Source of the DNA: an uncultured Clostridia bacterium
GTDB lineage: Bacteria; Bacillota; Clostridia; TANB77; CAG-508
DNA: 64,000 nt
NCBI GenBank assembly: GCA_947624655.1
Contig: CANQLH010000004.1
Location: 18,780-82,779, forward strand
Reading direction: 5' to 3'
The notes below the pieces were generated by a model, which searched no databases, had not been told where the DNA came from, and was given only the letters and a program-made list of their open reading frames with translations. Positions 20,575 through 30,299 of this stretch are shown here, piece by piece. Numbering within the stretch: position 1 is the first letter of the stretch; every line of letters begins with the position of its first letter. The position numbers were made by a program, and so were the translations under genes.

Positions 20575-20627
20575 TGGTGCCCAAGGCGGGACTCGAACCC
20601 GCATGGTTTCCCGCACGATTTTGAGTC
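20575..20627 (-). pseudogene. 3' half of tRNA-Leu(CAA), separated by element insertion
   Basis: On the minus strand this is the anticodon loop, 3' anticodon arm, variable arm, T arm and acceptor 3' strand of a leucine tRNA, with encoded CCA (complement of TGG at 20575). The matching 5' half is at 32094-32134. The acceptor strands GCCCGAG and CTTGGGC pair, as do the anticodon stems CACGA and TCGTG, showing they were one gene. The shared junction GACTCAAAATC is at 20617-20627. Confidence 0.88.
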
Positions 20628-20778
20628 TTTTAAGGTATTTTATACTTAATTATTTTTAGTATAAGATACTACTTTTTAATAAGCTCAAAACTACGGATTT
20701 TATAGCAATCATCTTTATTTTTCTTACTTGCTAAATTATATAATAACTTTATATCATTTTGCAAGTTTTTTGAAAAAA

Positions 20779-20810
20779 TGTTAGATGTTTTGTTAGATAT
20801 GTTAGATGTA
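20779..20810. repeat. Arm-type integrase binding sites, left end (putative)
   Basis: Three direct repeats of TTAGATRT at 20781, 20793 and 20802. The same motif occurs at 31992 and 32003 near the right end. Their position inside both ends suits arm-type binding sites of the tyrosine integrase. Confidence 0.55.
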
Positions 20811-21036
20811 ATAGTTATTTACTATTGATTAAAATTAAGGCTATTTGCTTAATTGCAAGTAGTCTTTTTATATACAGAGAAATGCAGTACCTCTATAAAA
20901 GTGCTAGGTGTAATGAGCCGATGCTAGAAAATACATTCGTATTCGTATAAACGGTCTATTTATACAAAGTGCGTGAGTGAGATTTTACAACCATAGACTC
21001 ACAATAATAAAAGAGTTTTTGGGAGGCAAAGCTTGG
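20811..21036. other. Left end of the element, no gene recognised
   Basis: Between the arm-type repeats and the small ORF at 21037 there is AT-rich sequence with a short GTGCGTGAGTGAG stretch that resembles the inverted repeat at 22010-22068. No coding region was supported. Confidence 0.4.
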
Positions 21037-21150
21037 ATGTGGATTTATAATTGTAAAAAGTGTGGACAAGTATGCACATTGACAATTAAATACTATTTTT
21101 TTGTATTGTCAGCAATTATAGTAGTTCTCTACTTACTAGACTACCTATGA
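21037..21150 (+). CDS. Small CxxC membrane peptide
   Basis: A 37-residue peptide: MWIYNCKKCGQVC at the start, with a CxxC pair plus a further Cys, then one hydrophobic segment (residues 18-35). GGGAGG lies 9-14 bases upstream of ATG 21037. Function unknown. Confidence 0.45.
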   Translation: MWIYNCKKCGQVCTLTIKYYFFVLSAIIVVLYLLDYL

Positions 21151-21181
21151 AACGAAGCGACCGACTGACGGTTTCCTACTT

Positions 21182-21228
21182 TTAGGTGTAATAATCCTTT
21201 TTTCATATATTGGGATTATTACGCCTAA
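21182..21228. other. Long perfect hairpin in the mobile element
   Basis: Arms TTAGGTGTAATAATCC and GGATTATTACGCCTAA around a short AT loop, just before tnpV. It could be a terminator for the small ORF or a replication/transfer structure. Confidence 0.5.
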
Positions 21229-21289
21229 TCATCTTCGCTCTCTCCCTCTGGTTTCATAACATATATATTAAAGAAATGGAGTGATTTAA

Positions 21290-21652
21290 ATGAATTTAGA
21301 ATATATAAAGCAAGGAGATTACTATGTTCCTAATATAGCAATTCCAAAAGAAAACGTAGAAACAATTTATAAAGATATAGGGAAATATGGAAGATTAAGA
21401 CTAACTTTTTTGAAGGAAAATAATAAAACTTTATATCAAGAATTATTACTTGATAATAAACTACATGAGCATTTAGTTAAGATCAGCGAAGAAACAAAAA
21501 GTAAAATAAATGAATTGATAAATTTACTTTCTAAGCAAGAAAATGTTAATGAAAATTTGAAAGAAAATAATCAATTAGAGTGGGTTAAAAGAATGAATAA
21601 TATTAAAAATCGTGCTGAAGAAATTGCTTTAAATGAGATAATTTATGTATAA
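21290..21652 (+). CDS. tnpV: TnpV family transposon-associated protein
   Basis: A 120-residue protein that matches the TnpV pattern found in Clostridia transposons and integrative elements: Y-x-x-x-GDYYVPN near the start, GKYGRLRLTFLKE, YQELLLDNKLHEHL, then WVKRMNNIKNRAEEIALNEIIY at the end. The role is not established. Start ATG 21290 follows GGAG. Probably an operon with the next genes. Confidence 0.8.
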   Translation: MNLEYIKQGDYYVPNIAIPKENVETIYKDIGKYGRLRLTFLKENNKTLYQELLLDNKLHEHLVKISEETKSKINELINLLSKQENVNENLKENNQLEWVKRMNNIKNRAEEIALNEIIYV

Positions 21653-21679
21653 AAATTTTATGAAAAGAGGTAAAAATTT

Positions 21680-22000
21680 ATGGATGAAATTAGATTATAT
21701 GATATAGATTCAGAAGAATTTAGTGAATTAATAGATAGTGCAAAAGTTAGTTTAAAAGATGATGAAAAATATAAAAAACTTAAAAATGAAATTCAAAAAA
21801 TTATGGATAAATTTCCAAATTTGCAGTTACTTTTAGAAGATAATTTGATTAAAAATTTGAATGAAACAGAATGTAAAATGTTACAAAAAATTATATCTTT
21901 ATATACCGAAATTAGCATTTTAGAAGAACAAAAAATATTCTTTTTAGGTGCAAGAGAGAACTATTTTTACTTAAAAAATTTGAATTTACTTAAAGAATAG
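21680..22000 (+). CDS. Hypothetical mobile-element protein
   Basis: A 106-residue acidic helical protein with no recognised domain, 27 bp after tnpV and with a GAAAAGAGG ribosome binding site. Proteins of this size and acidity often follow tnpV in related elements. The C-terminal half has an ILEEQKIFFLGARENYFYLKNLN helix. Confidence 0.6.
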   Translation: MDEIRLYDIDSEEFSELIDSAKVSLKDDEKYKKLKNEIQKIMDKFPNLQLLLEDNLIKNLNETECKMLQKIISLYTEISILEEQKIFFLGARENYFYLKNLNLLKE

Positions 22001-22009
22001 TTATATTTT

Positions 22010-22125
22010 GTGCGTGAGTATTTTCTTAAATTTATGAATACGCAAGCAACGTGTTTGTACTCACGCACATAAATACAGTTCCGAATGTGACAAGTCCCAA
22101 ACCCTATTTTAATTTTTAGAAAGTG
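22010..22125. other. Candidate origin of transfer (oriT)
   Basis: An 11-bp inverted repeat (GTGCGTGAGTA at 22010-22020 and its complement at 22058-22068) lies directly before mobC, followed by a GC-richer segment (22080-22104). Position and structure suit an oriT. No nic-site family was identified. Confidence 0.45.
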
Positions 22126-22138
22126 AGATGAAAAATTT

Positions 22139-22525
22139 ATGCGAAAAAGAAATATAAAAATTAATATTTTTTTAGACGAAAATGAGAAAAAAATTTTTGA
22201 TACAAAAGTAAAAAAATCTGGACTAAATAAATCAGAATTTTTTAGAAAAATAATTTTGGATTATAAACTTAAAGAACAACCAGATGAAAAATTTTATGAA
22301 ATACTTTATCAATTAAGAGGTATGGCAACTAACTTAAATCAAATGGCAAGATATTGTAATAGATATGAATATATAGACAAAGAAAAATTTTATCCTTTAG
22401 CAAATAAAATACAAGATTTAGTTTTAAGTTTACAAGAAGTTTATATCATACCTCAAAGGAAAGGAACAGACTATGGCAACAACAAAAATATGGAAATTCA
22501 AAAGCAGACTAGACAGACTTATTGA
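22139..22525 (+). CDS. mobC: MobC-like relaxosome protein
   Basis: A 128-residue DNA-binding accessory protein of mobilization. The N-terminus is a ribbon-helix-helix (residues 5-45: IKINIFLDENEKK..SGLNKSEFFRKII), followed by the MobC signature LRGMATNLNQMARYCNR. It overlaps the relaxase start by about 50 bp, so the two are translationally linked. It presumably binds the inverted repeat upstream. Confidence 0.85.
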   Translation: MRKRNIKINIFLDENEKKIFDTKVKKSGLNKSEFFRKIILDYKLKEQPDEKFYEILYQLRGMATNLNQMARYCNRYEYIDKEKFYPLANKIQDLVLSLQEVYIIPQRKGTDYGNNKNMEIQKQTRQTY

Positions 22526-23760
22526 TTATGCTATTAATGGAGAAAAAACTGAAAATAAATTTTATGTGTCTGGCATAAACTGTATGCCGTCTGTAGCATT
22601 TTATGAAATGATGAATGTAAAAAAGCAATTCTTTAAAACTGGTCGGCATAGAATGTTATCATGCTTATCAATCATTTGCAGAAGGCGAAGTAACTCCTGC
22701 ACAAGCACATGAAATTGGTGTAAAACTTGCTGAAGAAATATGGGGAAATAAATTTCAAGTAGTTGTTTCTACTCATTTAAATACAGATAATATACACAAT
22801 CATTTTGTGATAAATTCTGTTTCATTTGTAGATGGTAAACGATTTTGCAACACTAAAAAAGATTATGCTTTAATGAGAAAAACATCTGATAGACTTTGTG
22901 CTGATTATGGATTAAGTGTTTTGAAAAATGAAAAACAAGATGATAGATATAATAAATATGCTACAAGTGGATTATATAAAGAAATTATGAAAGACTCAAT
23001 AGATTATGCAGTCGCCACTGCAAAAGATTATAATGAGTTCATGCAAATACTTCAAGATTTGGATTATATTGTAACAGATAGAAATAATACATTATCTATA
23101 AGACGTGAGCCTTACAAAAGAAATACAAGAATTGAAAGACAGTTTGGAAGTCAATATTCAAAAGAAAATATTTATAAAAGAATTTTGGAAACACAGCCAC
23201 AATTTCCATATTCTCCAGAGCCATATTTGCTAGTTAATAGAACTTATAAAAACTATAATGATATAAGAGAAAAATGCTATCAGGATAAAGGCTCTATTTC
23301 GTATTTAATATTTCAATATGAAAAGCTATTCGGCATAAATAGAGAAAATGTCTTAAAATCGAATGTAGAAAGAATCACACCAGAATTAATTAGAGAAATA
23401 AAGAAAATGGATGAATATTCTAAACAAGCTATATTTTTAGTAAAAAATAAAATTAATACTGATGAGCAATTACTTAATTTTGAAAAAGCTACTTATGAAA
23501 AAATCAATCCCTTAAAAAGTGAAAGAGAAAATTTATGGAGAAAACTAAAAAAAGCTAAAACTGATGATGATAAAAAACAAATTGAAGATAAAATTATTAC
23601 TATTTCTAAACAAATTACCCCACTTGCTGAAGAAATAAGACTTTGTGGGGAAATACAAAAGAGAATGGAGAAAATTAAGAAGATTGAGGTGCATAGGCAG
23701 TTGGAGGAAGAAAAGTCTTTAGAAGTGAAGAAGAAAAAGAAAAAAAGTCGAGAAAGATAA
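22473..23760 (+). CDS. MobP-type relaxase, one CGG +1 site
   Basis: Relaxase of 428 residues that would nick oriT. The break is GGT CGG at codon 58 (C at 22644). Skipping the C gives KTGGIECYHAYQSF and joins MATTKIWKFKSRLDRLIDY to the rest. The conserved features cross the site: IECYHAYQSF, the catalytic histidine cluster VVVSTHLNTDNIHNHFVINS, then a long Lys/Glu-rich C-terminal coiled region. This is the only site in the mobile element where CGG is followed by C (Gly codon GGC). Start ATG 22473 has AAAGGAAAGG upstream. Confidence 0.88.
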
Positions 23761-23835
23761 AATTTATGTAAAAATTTGAAATTTCTTTATATAATATTAG
23801 TATAATAATTATGGATTTGAAAGGAGGAATTTTAT

Positions 23836-23994
23836 ATGGTTAAATATCTTTTGAAATGCTACTCATCAATAGGAAAAGAAATTATTTTGCAAGAACTGAT
23901 ATGTAATAATTTCAAAGAAGCTATATTAATAGCTAAAAACATAAGAAAAAAGAGTAACATTCATATAACAAAAATCGAATTAATCTCAAATTAA
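23836..23994 (+). CDS. Small hypothetical protein
   Basis: A 52-residue basic protein (MVKYLLKCYSSIGKEIIL...) with AAAGGAGG seven bases before ATG 23836 and a terminator right after the stop. It ends the mobilization transcript. No recognised domain. Confidence 0.6.
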   Translation: MVKYLLKCYSSIGKEIILQELICNNFKEAILIAKNIRKKSNIHITKIELISN

Positions 23995-23998
23995 GTAG

Positions 23999-24042
23999 CA
24001 TCCGGCAAATATAAATTATTAATATTTGCTGGATGTATTTTA
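23999..24042 (+). terminator. Intrinsic terminator
   Basis: Arms CATCCGGCAAATAT and ATATTTGCTGGATG followed by TATTTTA, ending the mob transcript and separating it from the convergent restriction genes. Confidence 0.7.
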
Positions 24043-24068
24043 CTTGACAAAGTCTGACAAAGTCAAAA

Positions 24069-24455
24069 TTAGATTTTTTCAACACTGTGTATTTGAAATT
24101 CTATATTATTTCCTATAGTTAAATTTTCTGCATCTTCAAGATAACAATTCAAAACAATAGTATTTTGGTTGTTTTTTTTAGTAAGTTTAAAATTTAGATT
24201 TCCATATGTTTTAGTTGCTATGTCGTAACATTCTTTTGAAATATAATTTACTTCAGCATTTCCTATCAAATATATATTAGACTTTGCTGGTTGTATTTCT
24301 CTTGTTCCCATTGCCTTGAAAATACCATTATTATAATCTTCTTGATATTCTAATTTTATTTTGCTTAACTCCATAATTTCCTTAACTTGTCCATTTATAT
24401 TTTTTATTGCAGGTAATTCTGCATTATTAAAAATTTTAATAATATTTTCTTCCAT
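24069..24455 (-). CDS. Hypothetical protein after the R-M gene
   Basis: A 128-residue protein with alternating beta-like stretches (IYLIGNAEVNYIS, NFKLTKKNNQNTIVLNCYL) and no recognised family. ATG at 24455 follows GAAAGGAG. It lies 44 bp downstream of the methyltransferase gene and is probably the last gene of the defence operon. Confidence 0.6.
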   Translation of the reverse strand: MEENIIKIFNNAELPAIKNINGQVKEIMELSKIKLEYQEDYNNGIFKAMGTREIQPAKSNIYLIGNAEVNYISKECYDIATKTYGNLNFKLTKKNNQNTIVLNCYLEDAENLTIGNNIEFQIHSVEKI

Positions 24456-24499
24456 AATATTTTCTCCTTTCAATTTATTAAATTTAGTCAAAAATTATT

Positions 24500-27265
24500 T
24501 TAACTATTTATTAGTTCTTGATACATTTTCATTAATTCAGCAACACAGTCTGATTCTGTCATCTTATGCCAGTCAAATCCATATGCTTCCATTACAGCTT
24601 TATCATTTTCTTGATGTGCCTTTCTTAATTCTGGTGGCATTGTTAACTCATCATATAAATCAGCTAATGAACTTTCTGGATATAATGCTCTTGCATCCAA
24701 TATTGCTTGCACTGTCTTTTCAATTTTTTCTTTTTGCTTATCTGTTGGCGTTGGAAAAGGAAAATTATTATACACAATTTGATTTGAATAGATAAACCTT
24801 GTTTCTAACCTTCCTGCAAATACTTTTATCCATGCCATATGAACATTAGATTCTAAAATTCCTAAAATATATAAATTACTATTAGGCAATACAAATATTT
24901 TATCATTTGGTATAATAGTAGAATCTAGATAACACATTGGTATATATTTTCTCTTTTCAGAAGATATTCTAGGTATAGCAATATACTTTCCATCACAATT
25001 AAAATCTTTTTCAAATAGATGCGGTGTATCAGCACCTTTTTTTGTATTTATTCTATTACTATTTAATCTAAATTGTCTAACTTTTTCTATTTTTTCTTTA
25101 ATTATTATGCTATCTCGTAATTCTTTTGGATTAGCATCTCTTAACCATAAACAATACTTTTTTCTATTATTTAAAAGTTCTTCTGTTCCGATATAAAGTT
25201 TTATAAATTTTTCAATATTAGGTTCTTTTTCTATTATTTCTTCTTTTTCTTCATTGGATAATGTCAGATTTCCATTATCGACAGCAATTACTCCTTGAAA
25301 TATTTCTGGTATATCACAAATCGGATGTGTCTGCCTTTTTATAAAAATATTAGGTGCATTTAATAAATAAGCATTTATTGAATGCACTTTTTGAACTTTT
25401 CCATTATCAAAAATATATTTTTTGTCTTGTTTTGTATAACTAAATCCAATTATAATACAATGCACATGTGCTTTTTGATTTGATTCATTATCCCATTCAA
25501 AAGTTCTATATGCGAAATTAATTATAATACCATCTTTCATTAAGTCTTCCCACAAGATAGCTGTTTGAACACCTTGACATATCGAATTAGTAGAAACAAA
25601 AGCACAATTAATAAATGAACTTTTCATATAACTAGATGCTTTTTTATACCAGCAAGTTACATAATCTAAATCACCGATACCATTTTTCTTACCAAAAATA
25701 CTATATACATCATCTTTTTGCTTAGGATTCATTATTCTTGCTCCAACAAATGGTGGATTTCCCATTATATAATTACATTCATTCTTATCAATAACATCAT
25801 TCCAATCAATCCTCAAAGCATTTCCTTCTACAATATTGGTATAACTTTTTAATGGTAAAAAATCTAAATTCATGTGTAAAATGTTTTCTGTTTCTTTCAT
25901 CATTTGGCTTTCTGCAATCCATAAAGCTGTTTTGGCAACAGTTACAGCAAAGTCATTTATCTCTATTCCATAAAATTGAGATATTGAAACTTTTATTGGA
26001 GAAAAGCTCTCATCTCCTAATCCTATTTGACCACCAGTAAGTTCGTTGATAATTTCATTTTCTAATTTTCTTAAAGAAAGATATGTCTCAGTTAAGAAAT
26101 TACCACTACCACAAGCTGGATCAAGAAATTTTAGTTTTGATATCTTATCTTGAAATTCTAGCAGTTGTTTCTTTTTTGTTTTTATAATAGATATTTGTTT
26201 TATTTCTTTTAGTTCTTCTTTTAAATCATTTAAAAACAATGGATCAATCACTTTATGTATGTTTTCTATTGATGTATAATGCATTCCTCCTTTGCGTCTT
26301 GTTTCTGGATTCAATGTACTTTCAAAAACTGCACCAAAAATAGTTGGACTGATTTCACTCCAATCAAAATCTTCACTTGCTTTAGTTAATAACAATTCTT
26401 TAATAGTTTCATTTAAGTTTGGTATTTCTATGTCTTCATCTGCAAATAGTCCTCCATTTACATATGGAAATTGTGCTAATTCTTCTATCATGTATGGATC
26501 TCTATCTTCTATTTTTGTGTCTAATACTTTAAATAAATCAATTAAAGCCCTTCTTAAATCTCTAACTTCAAATTGAGATAAATAGTCATGAAACATTAGA
26601 CGTTTTCCAAAAAGTCCTGCATCTTCAGCATATAGACAGAAAACTAATCTAACACAAAGCATATTCAAACTTTTAAGTGTTTCTTCATTTTCTGGATTTT
26701 TGTATAAAGGTAATATTTCATCATATATTTTGCCAACTAATTCTCCTGCTTTAAAAGATATTTCTTCTTCTCTTTTTATATTTTCATTCCCTTTATCAAC
26801 GATAAATTGTAATCTATAACATTCTTTCTCCAAATTTTCCAAAAGTATTTCTTCTGGTTCTCCATTTGGATTTTCCATATTATATATTAAGAATGATTTA
26901 AAATTGCAAGTAATAACCCACTTTGGATGTCTTGATAATGGAAGTTCAGCTATATATTTTTTTGCTTGTTGAAAAGGATTTAATAAAGAGCCATCTGATT
27001 GCCTAATTCCTTTTCTTAAATCCTTATCAATACTTTTTTGCTCAATTAACACTTTAGTAGTTGGAATATATCCATCTATAAATCCAGTATTTTTATCTAT
27101 ATGTACTTGGTCTTCAAATTCAATAAATTCCTTTGGATTTTCAACTCCAAGAACTTCACTTAATAATGAATACCAAAATACTTGAGATTGTCCTTTTTCA
27201 TATCCCTTATCTTTCCAAAACTCTGCAAATTGTTTTGCTTTTTGTTCTTGTTCTTTTATATTCAT
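24500..27265 (-). CDS. Type IIG-like restriction-modification enzyme (MmeI family)
   Basis: One 921-residue polypeptide that should both cut and methylate DNA. The N-terminal nuclease has the D-x10-ExK pattern at Asp64, Glu75 and Lys77 (FIDGY ... LIEQKS). The helical spacer follows, then an adenine-N6 methyltransferase with SAM motif I FLDPACGSGNF (about 380) and catalytic NPPF (about 510), and a C-terminal target-recognition region. The domain order is that of MmeI/YeeA-type enzymes. No separate specificity gene is present. It is encoded between a HipA-like kinase and a small unknown protein, in the element's defence module. Confidence 0.87.
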   Translation of the reverse strand: MNIKEQEQKAKQFAEFWKDKGYEKGQSQVFWYSLLSEVLGVENPKEFIEFEDQVHIDKNTGFIDGYIPTTKVLIEQKSIDKDLRKGIRQSDGSLLNPFQQAKKYIAELPLSRHPKWVITCNFKSFLIYNMENPNGEPEEILLENLEKECYRLQFIVDKGNENIKREEEISFKAGELVGKIYDEILPLYKNPENEETLKSLNMLCVRLVFCLYAEDAGLFGKRLMFHDYLSQFEVRDLRRALIDLFKVLDTKIEDRDPYMIEELAQFPYVNGGLFADEDIEIPNLNETIKELLLTKASEDFDWSEISPTIFGAVFESTLNPETRRKGGMHYTSIENIHKVIDPLFLNDLKEELKEIKQISIIKTKKKQLLEFQDKISKLKFLDPACGSGNFLTETYLSLRKLENEIINELTGGQIGLGDESFSPIKVSISQFYGIEINDFAVTVAKTALWIAESQMMKETENILHMNLDFLPLKSYTNIVEGNALRIDWNDVIDKNECNYIMGNPPFVGARIMNPKQKDDVYSIFGKKNGIGDLDYVTCWYKKASSYMKSSFINCAFVSTNSICQGVQTAILWEDLMKDGIIINFAYRTFEWDNESNQKAHVHCIIIGFSYTKQDKKYIFDNGKVQKVHSINAYLLNAPNIFIKRQTHPICDIPEIFQGVIAVDNGNLTLSNEEKEEIIEKEPNIEKFIKLYIGTEELLNNRKKYCLWLRDANPKELRDSIIIKEKIEKVRQFRLNSNRINTKKGADTPHLFEKDFNCDGKYIAIPRISSEKRKYIPMCYLDSTIIPNDKIFVLPNSNLYILGILESNVHMAWIKVFAGRLETRFIYSNQIVYNNFPFPTPTDKQKEKIEKTVQAILDARALYPESSLADLYDELTMPPELRKAHQENDKAVMEAYGFDWHKMTESDCVAELMKMYQELINS

Positions 27266-27284
27266 ATATATTGCTCCTCATTTT

Positions 27285-27638
27285 CTATTCTTTTACAAAT
27301 TCATAATTATCAGTAGGAAGTTTTGCCCCACTTCTTTTTAATAATTCAAATTCGTCATACTCTGTCATTCCATAAGTTTTTAAAATTTCTTTAATTTCTG
27401 GTCTCGTTTCTTCAGGCAATCTACTACTAAATACAGCAAATAATTGTGGATTTTCATAAGTTGCATTGAGAGTTCTAAAAGCCACAAGTAAGTTAAAGCC
27501 ATATTTTTCCGCTTCTTTTACGTTCTCTAAAATGTATTTAAAATAGAACTTACCATTTTCTTTATATAACATAGCAACTTTATATTTATTTCCAGTATTT
27601 ACATCTGTCCAAACCAAATAAACCAAATCTTTTTCCAT
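27285..27638 (-). CDS. Small protein between kinase and R-M genes
   Basis: A 117-residue protein starting MEKDLVYLVWTDVNTG, with YFKYILENVKEAEKYGF and an ending FELLKRSGAKLPTDNYEF. The layout resembles small proteins found beside HipA-like kinases, which supply an N-terminal subdomain-like partner, but I am not certain of the family. Its ATG is one base past the kinase stop, so the two are tightly coupled. Confidence 0.6.
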   Translation of the reverse strand: MEKDLVYLVWTDVNTGNKYKVAMLYKENGKFYFKYILENVKEAEKYGFNLLVAFRTLNATYENPQLFAVFSSRLPEETRPEIKEILKTYGMTEYDEFELLKRSGAKLPTDNYEFVKE

Positions 27639-27639
27639 T

Positions 27640-28546
27640 TTATTTATCCTCCAAATTATATATCTCTAATATCCTTTTTCTTCTCTCTAAAAGATATTCC
27701 TTTACTAACTTTTTCATATTTTCACTTATAATATTATTATCAAATTCATTTAATATATTGTTTATGCTTTGTTCATTTATGTTATTTTTTATATTTTCAA
27801 TATATTCTATTGTATCATTATATTTTTCTTCTTTCAAATGTTCTAATAATTCAAAATGTCTAATCGGTCTTTTATTTTTCCATCCTATTGTTGATTGTGA
27901 TTTTGTATCAACTAAAGCCCCAAATCTCATTCTATCTTTTAATATAGTATCTATATCTTCTTCATTAACGTATGAACATAAAGATGAGCCATTATCGTAT
28001 AATGGGCAAAAATGCGATTCAAATCCTTTATATGTATTAATATGAATTACAATGCCCCAATTACTATGATGTCTATCACTATTTCCTATTAATATATCAA
28101 ATATCATCATTTTCATAATATTTCTAATTCCATCTTCAGTAAAACATTTTTCTATCATTTGAAAGCAATATTTTTCTTCACTGTATTCATCTACCAACTT
28201 CTTTTTATTATAAAATGGATATTTATCCTGTATATAGGTTACCCCTTCATTTAAAGCTTCATTTTGTTTTATTATATTATAACTCATTGAGCCAATTCTA
28301 CCGTTTGTATATCCCCATATCAACATTTGCGCATTGTACATCTATTAACTTTCCGATTTCCGTTGCTAATTTTTCTGCCCAATATTCTCCTGTTATTTCT
28401 CCATTTGTTCTTACTTTTGGAAATTTGAAGATACCTTTTTCTTTTGTTTCTGGATTTATAAGCCATATTTTTTCACTAGCACCACTTCCAAATTTACCAG
28501 ATTCAGTATCTTCTATCCAGTTGTCAAAGTTTTTTACTTCGAACAT
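27640..28546 (-). CDS. HipA-like serine/threonine kinase, one CGG +1 site
   Basis: Kinase of the HipA/CtkA superfamily, 301 residues after recoding at AAA CGG (C at 28303). The site yields MGIYKGRIGSMSYN, joining the nucleotide-binding N-lobe (GASEKIWLINP, KFPKVR) to the catalytic C-lobe. That lobe has DILIGNSDRHHSNWG (catalytic Asp and Asn) and LYDNGSSL (metal-binding Asp). No HipB-like HTH antitoxin is adjacent; the small coupled gene downstream may be the partner. Start ATG 28546 follows GGAGG. Confidence 0.82.
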
Positions 28547-28603
28547 ATAATTCCTCCAATCTATGCTTAATTATTCAAATATTTTTTCTAATCTATCTCT
28601 TTC

Positions 28604-29512
28604 TTATTTATTTTTTGCCCTACTCTTATATACATTAGCTTGATTTCTGCATTGTGGACTACAATATTCTGCTTTTAAATTATCTGAAGCAAAAGGTTTA
28701 CCACAATGCTTACACATCTTTACAGTTCTTCTATCAGATGTTTCATTTAAAGCAAACATAGTATCTATTGCTAATTTTAAAGAATTAAAGTTCCATTCTA
28801 AAATTGGTAAATCTTCTTTTTTATTTCCCATAAGTACTCTACAAGCTATTTTGGATGGATTAAAATTTCTTATTATATTGTCATACATCTGCTTTGTATA
28901 AGCATCTTCAACTTTATTATAATTTTCTATTGCCTCAAAAGTTTGATATAGCGTTCTCGCATAATGCATTATCCAAACTAAGCACTCTGAATAAGCTCTT
29001 GAAAAAACTACTGCATATTCTCCTGGTCTATCTACAATTGCAAGTGGATTTGCTTCATTTTCTACTGATAACTCTATAATTTCTCCTTTTGCATTCTCTT
29101 TTATTATAACCTTCTGCTTCTTTTCACACTTTAAAAATAACTTTATATATTCACTTGTAGACATTGTTTCTTTATCACATACTAAATTTCCAATAGGTAA
29201 ATATACCTTGTCTTGTTTTAAAATATCAGTGTTTAATGGTAAATATGTTAATTCACCCAATAATCCATATTTTTTTACAAATTTCATAATGCCATCTGCT
29301 GCTAAATCTAAAGCATCTTTTTCCACATATCTACCTACCATTAAAATATCAACCAATATTTCATCTGCAACATCAAATGGATCATACATTGTTACTTTAG
29401 AAGCTTCCTTTGGTGTTATATATGTAAATTCATCTATTTCTTTTAGTTCATAATCACTATATTTAAACCAAAAAGTCCTAAAATTTCCTTCGTTATTTTT
29501 CTTCATTTTCAC
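28604..29512 (-). CDS. DUF6076-like zinc-ribbon protein
   Basis: A 302-residue protein whose C-terminus is a zinc finger with paired cysteines (CKHCGKPF and YCSPQCRNQANVYK). The front part has no recognised motif. Similar proteins with this ending occur in Clostridia mobile elements. The role is unknown; DNA or RNA binding is a fair guess. It starts at 29512 and reads away from the regulator at 29765. Confidence 0.65.
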   Translation of the reverse strand: MKMKKNNEGNFRTFWFKYSDYELKEIDEFTYITPKEASKVTMYDPFDVADEILVDILMVGRYVEKDALDLAADGIMKFVKKYGLLGELTYLPLNTDILKQDKVYLPIGNLVCDKETMSTSEYIKLFLKCEKKQKVIIKENAKGEIIELSVENEANPLAIVDRPGEYAVVFSRAYSECLVWIMHYARTLYQTFEAIENYNKVEDAYTKQMYDNIIRNFNPSKIACRVLMGNKKEDLPILEWNFNSLKLAIDTMFALNETSDRRTVKMCKHCGKPFASDNLKAEYCSPQCRNQANVYKSRAKNK

Positions 29513-29548
29513 TCTCCAAAAAAATTTTTAAAATTTTATATGTAATAC

Positions 29549-29640
29549 TTGACAAATGTGAATTATTACTTTATAATGTAATTGCTGTTTAATAGTAATT
29601 ATTACATTTTATAATTATTAGTACTTGTCAAACTATTACT
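29549..29640. promoter_or_regulatory. Divergent promoter region with repeated operator-like motif
   Basis: Plus strand: TTGACA (29549) and TATAAT (29572), spacer 17 bp. A second TTGACA lies on the minus strand near 29627. AATTATTAC-type motifs repeat between them. The arrangement suggests mutual control of the 28604 and 29765 genes by the HTH protein. Confidence 0.5.
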
Positions 29641-29764
29641 ATTATATAGTTTTTATAGATAATAGTCAAGTTTTGTTTGGAAATTTATTATAAAATTCCT
29701 TAGAATTTTATATCTAAAAATCAACAAACAAAAATACAACCAAATGAAAGGAGAAATTCTTGAC

Positions 29765-30187
29765 ATGAAAGAGCAAATTTTAGATTTATATTTTAATAAG
29801 CATTTAAAACAAAAAGAAATTGCTGAAATAATCCATTCTTCTCAACAATATATTTCTAAAATTGTAAAGAAAGACGAAAGATATGAAATAGAAAAAAGTT
29901 CTAGAAAATCTATTAACGCAGAAAAAAGAAAGATTGCTCAAGCAGACTATCAAAAAAATTATGTTAGAAAGAAAAATAAAGATATTGCTTATGAACAATT
30001 ATTAGCACAACAAAAGCAAGATGCAATAGAACTTTCTTATAATGCTCATCCTCTTTCTGATTACGCTTGTAGGAAAGCTAATTCTAGTATATATCACTAT
30101 AATAGCAAGAGAAATCAATATGTTATGATAAAAGGTATTAAAGCATCTATTGATTTGCCACGAAGAATTAGTGTAAAAGCATTTTAG
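29765..30187 (+). CDS. Helix-turn-helix protein, sigma-like
   Basis: A 140-residue protein whose N-terminus is a helix-turn-helix of the sigma-region-4 type (ILDLYFNKHLKQKEIAEIIHSSQQYISKIVKKDERY), followed by a basic region. ATG 29765 is preceded by AAAGGAG; an ATG at 29744 overlaps that site. Likely a regulator of the element. Confidence 0.72.
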   Translation: MKEQILDLYFNKHLKQKEIAEIIHSSQQYISKIVKKDERYEIEKSSRKSINAEKRKIAQADYQKNYVRKKNKDIAYEQLLAQQKQDAIELSYNAHPLSDYACRKANSSIYHYNSKRNQYVMIKGIKASIDLPRRISVKAF

Positions 30188-30299
30188 TTTTTGAAGAAAA
30201 ACATGTATTTAATTTAACCTCTCTCAAAGAACAATATGCATTACATATAGTGAAATTTTATTTTAGCTATTGTGAATTTTGAAAAGGAGGTTACAGAAT

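Noticed and set aside
20811..21270. CRISPR-like repeats in the element's left end
   Set aside because: Repeats are short, irregular and lack spacers of constant length.
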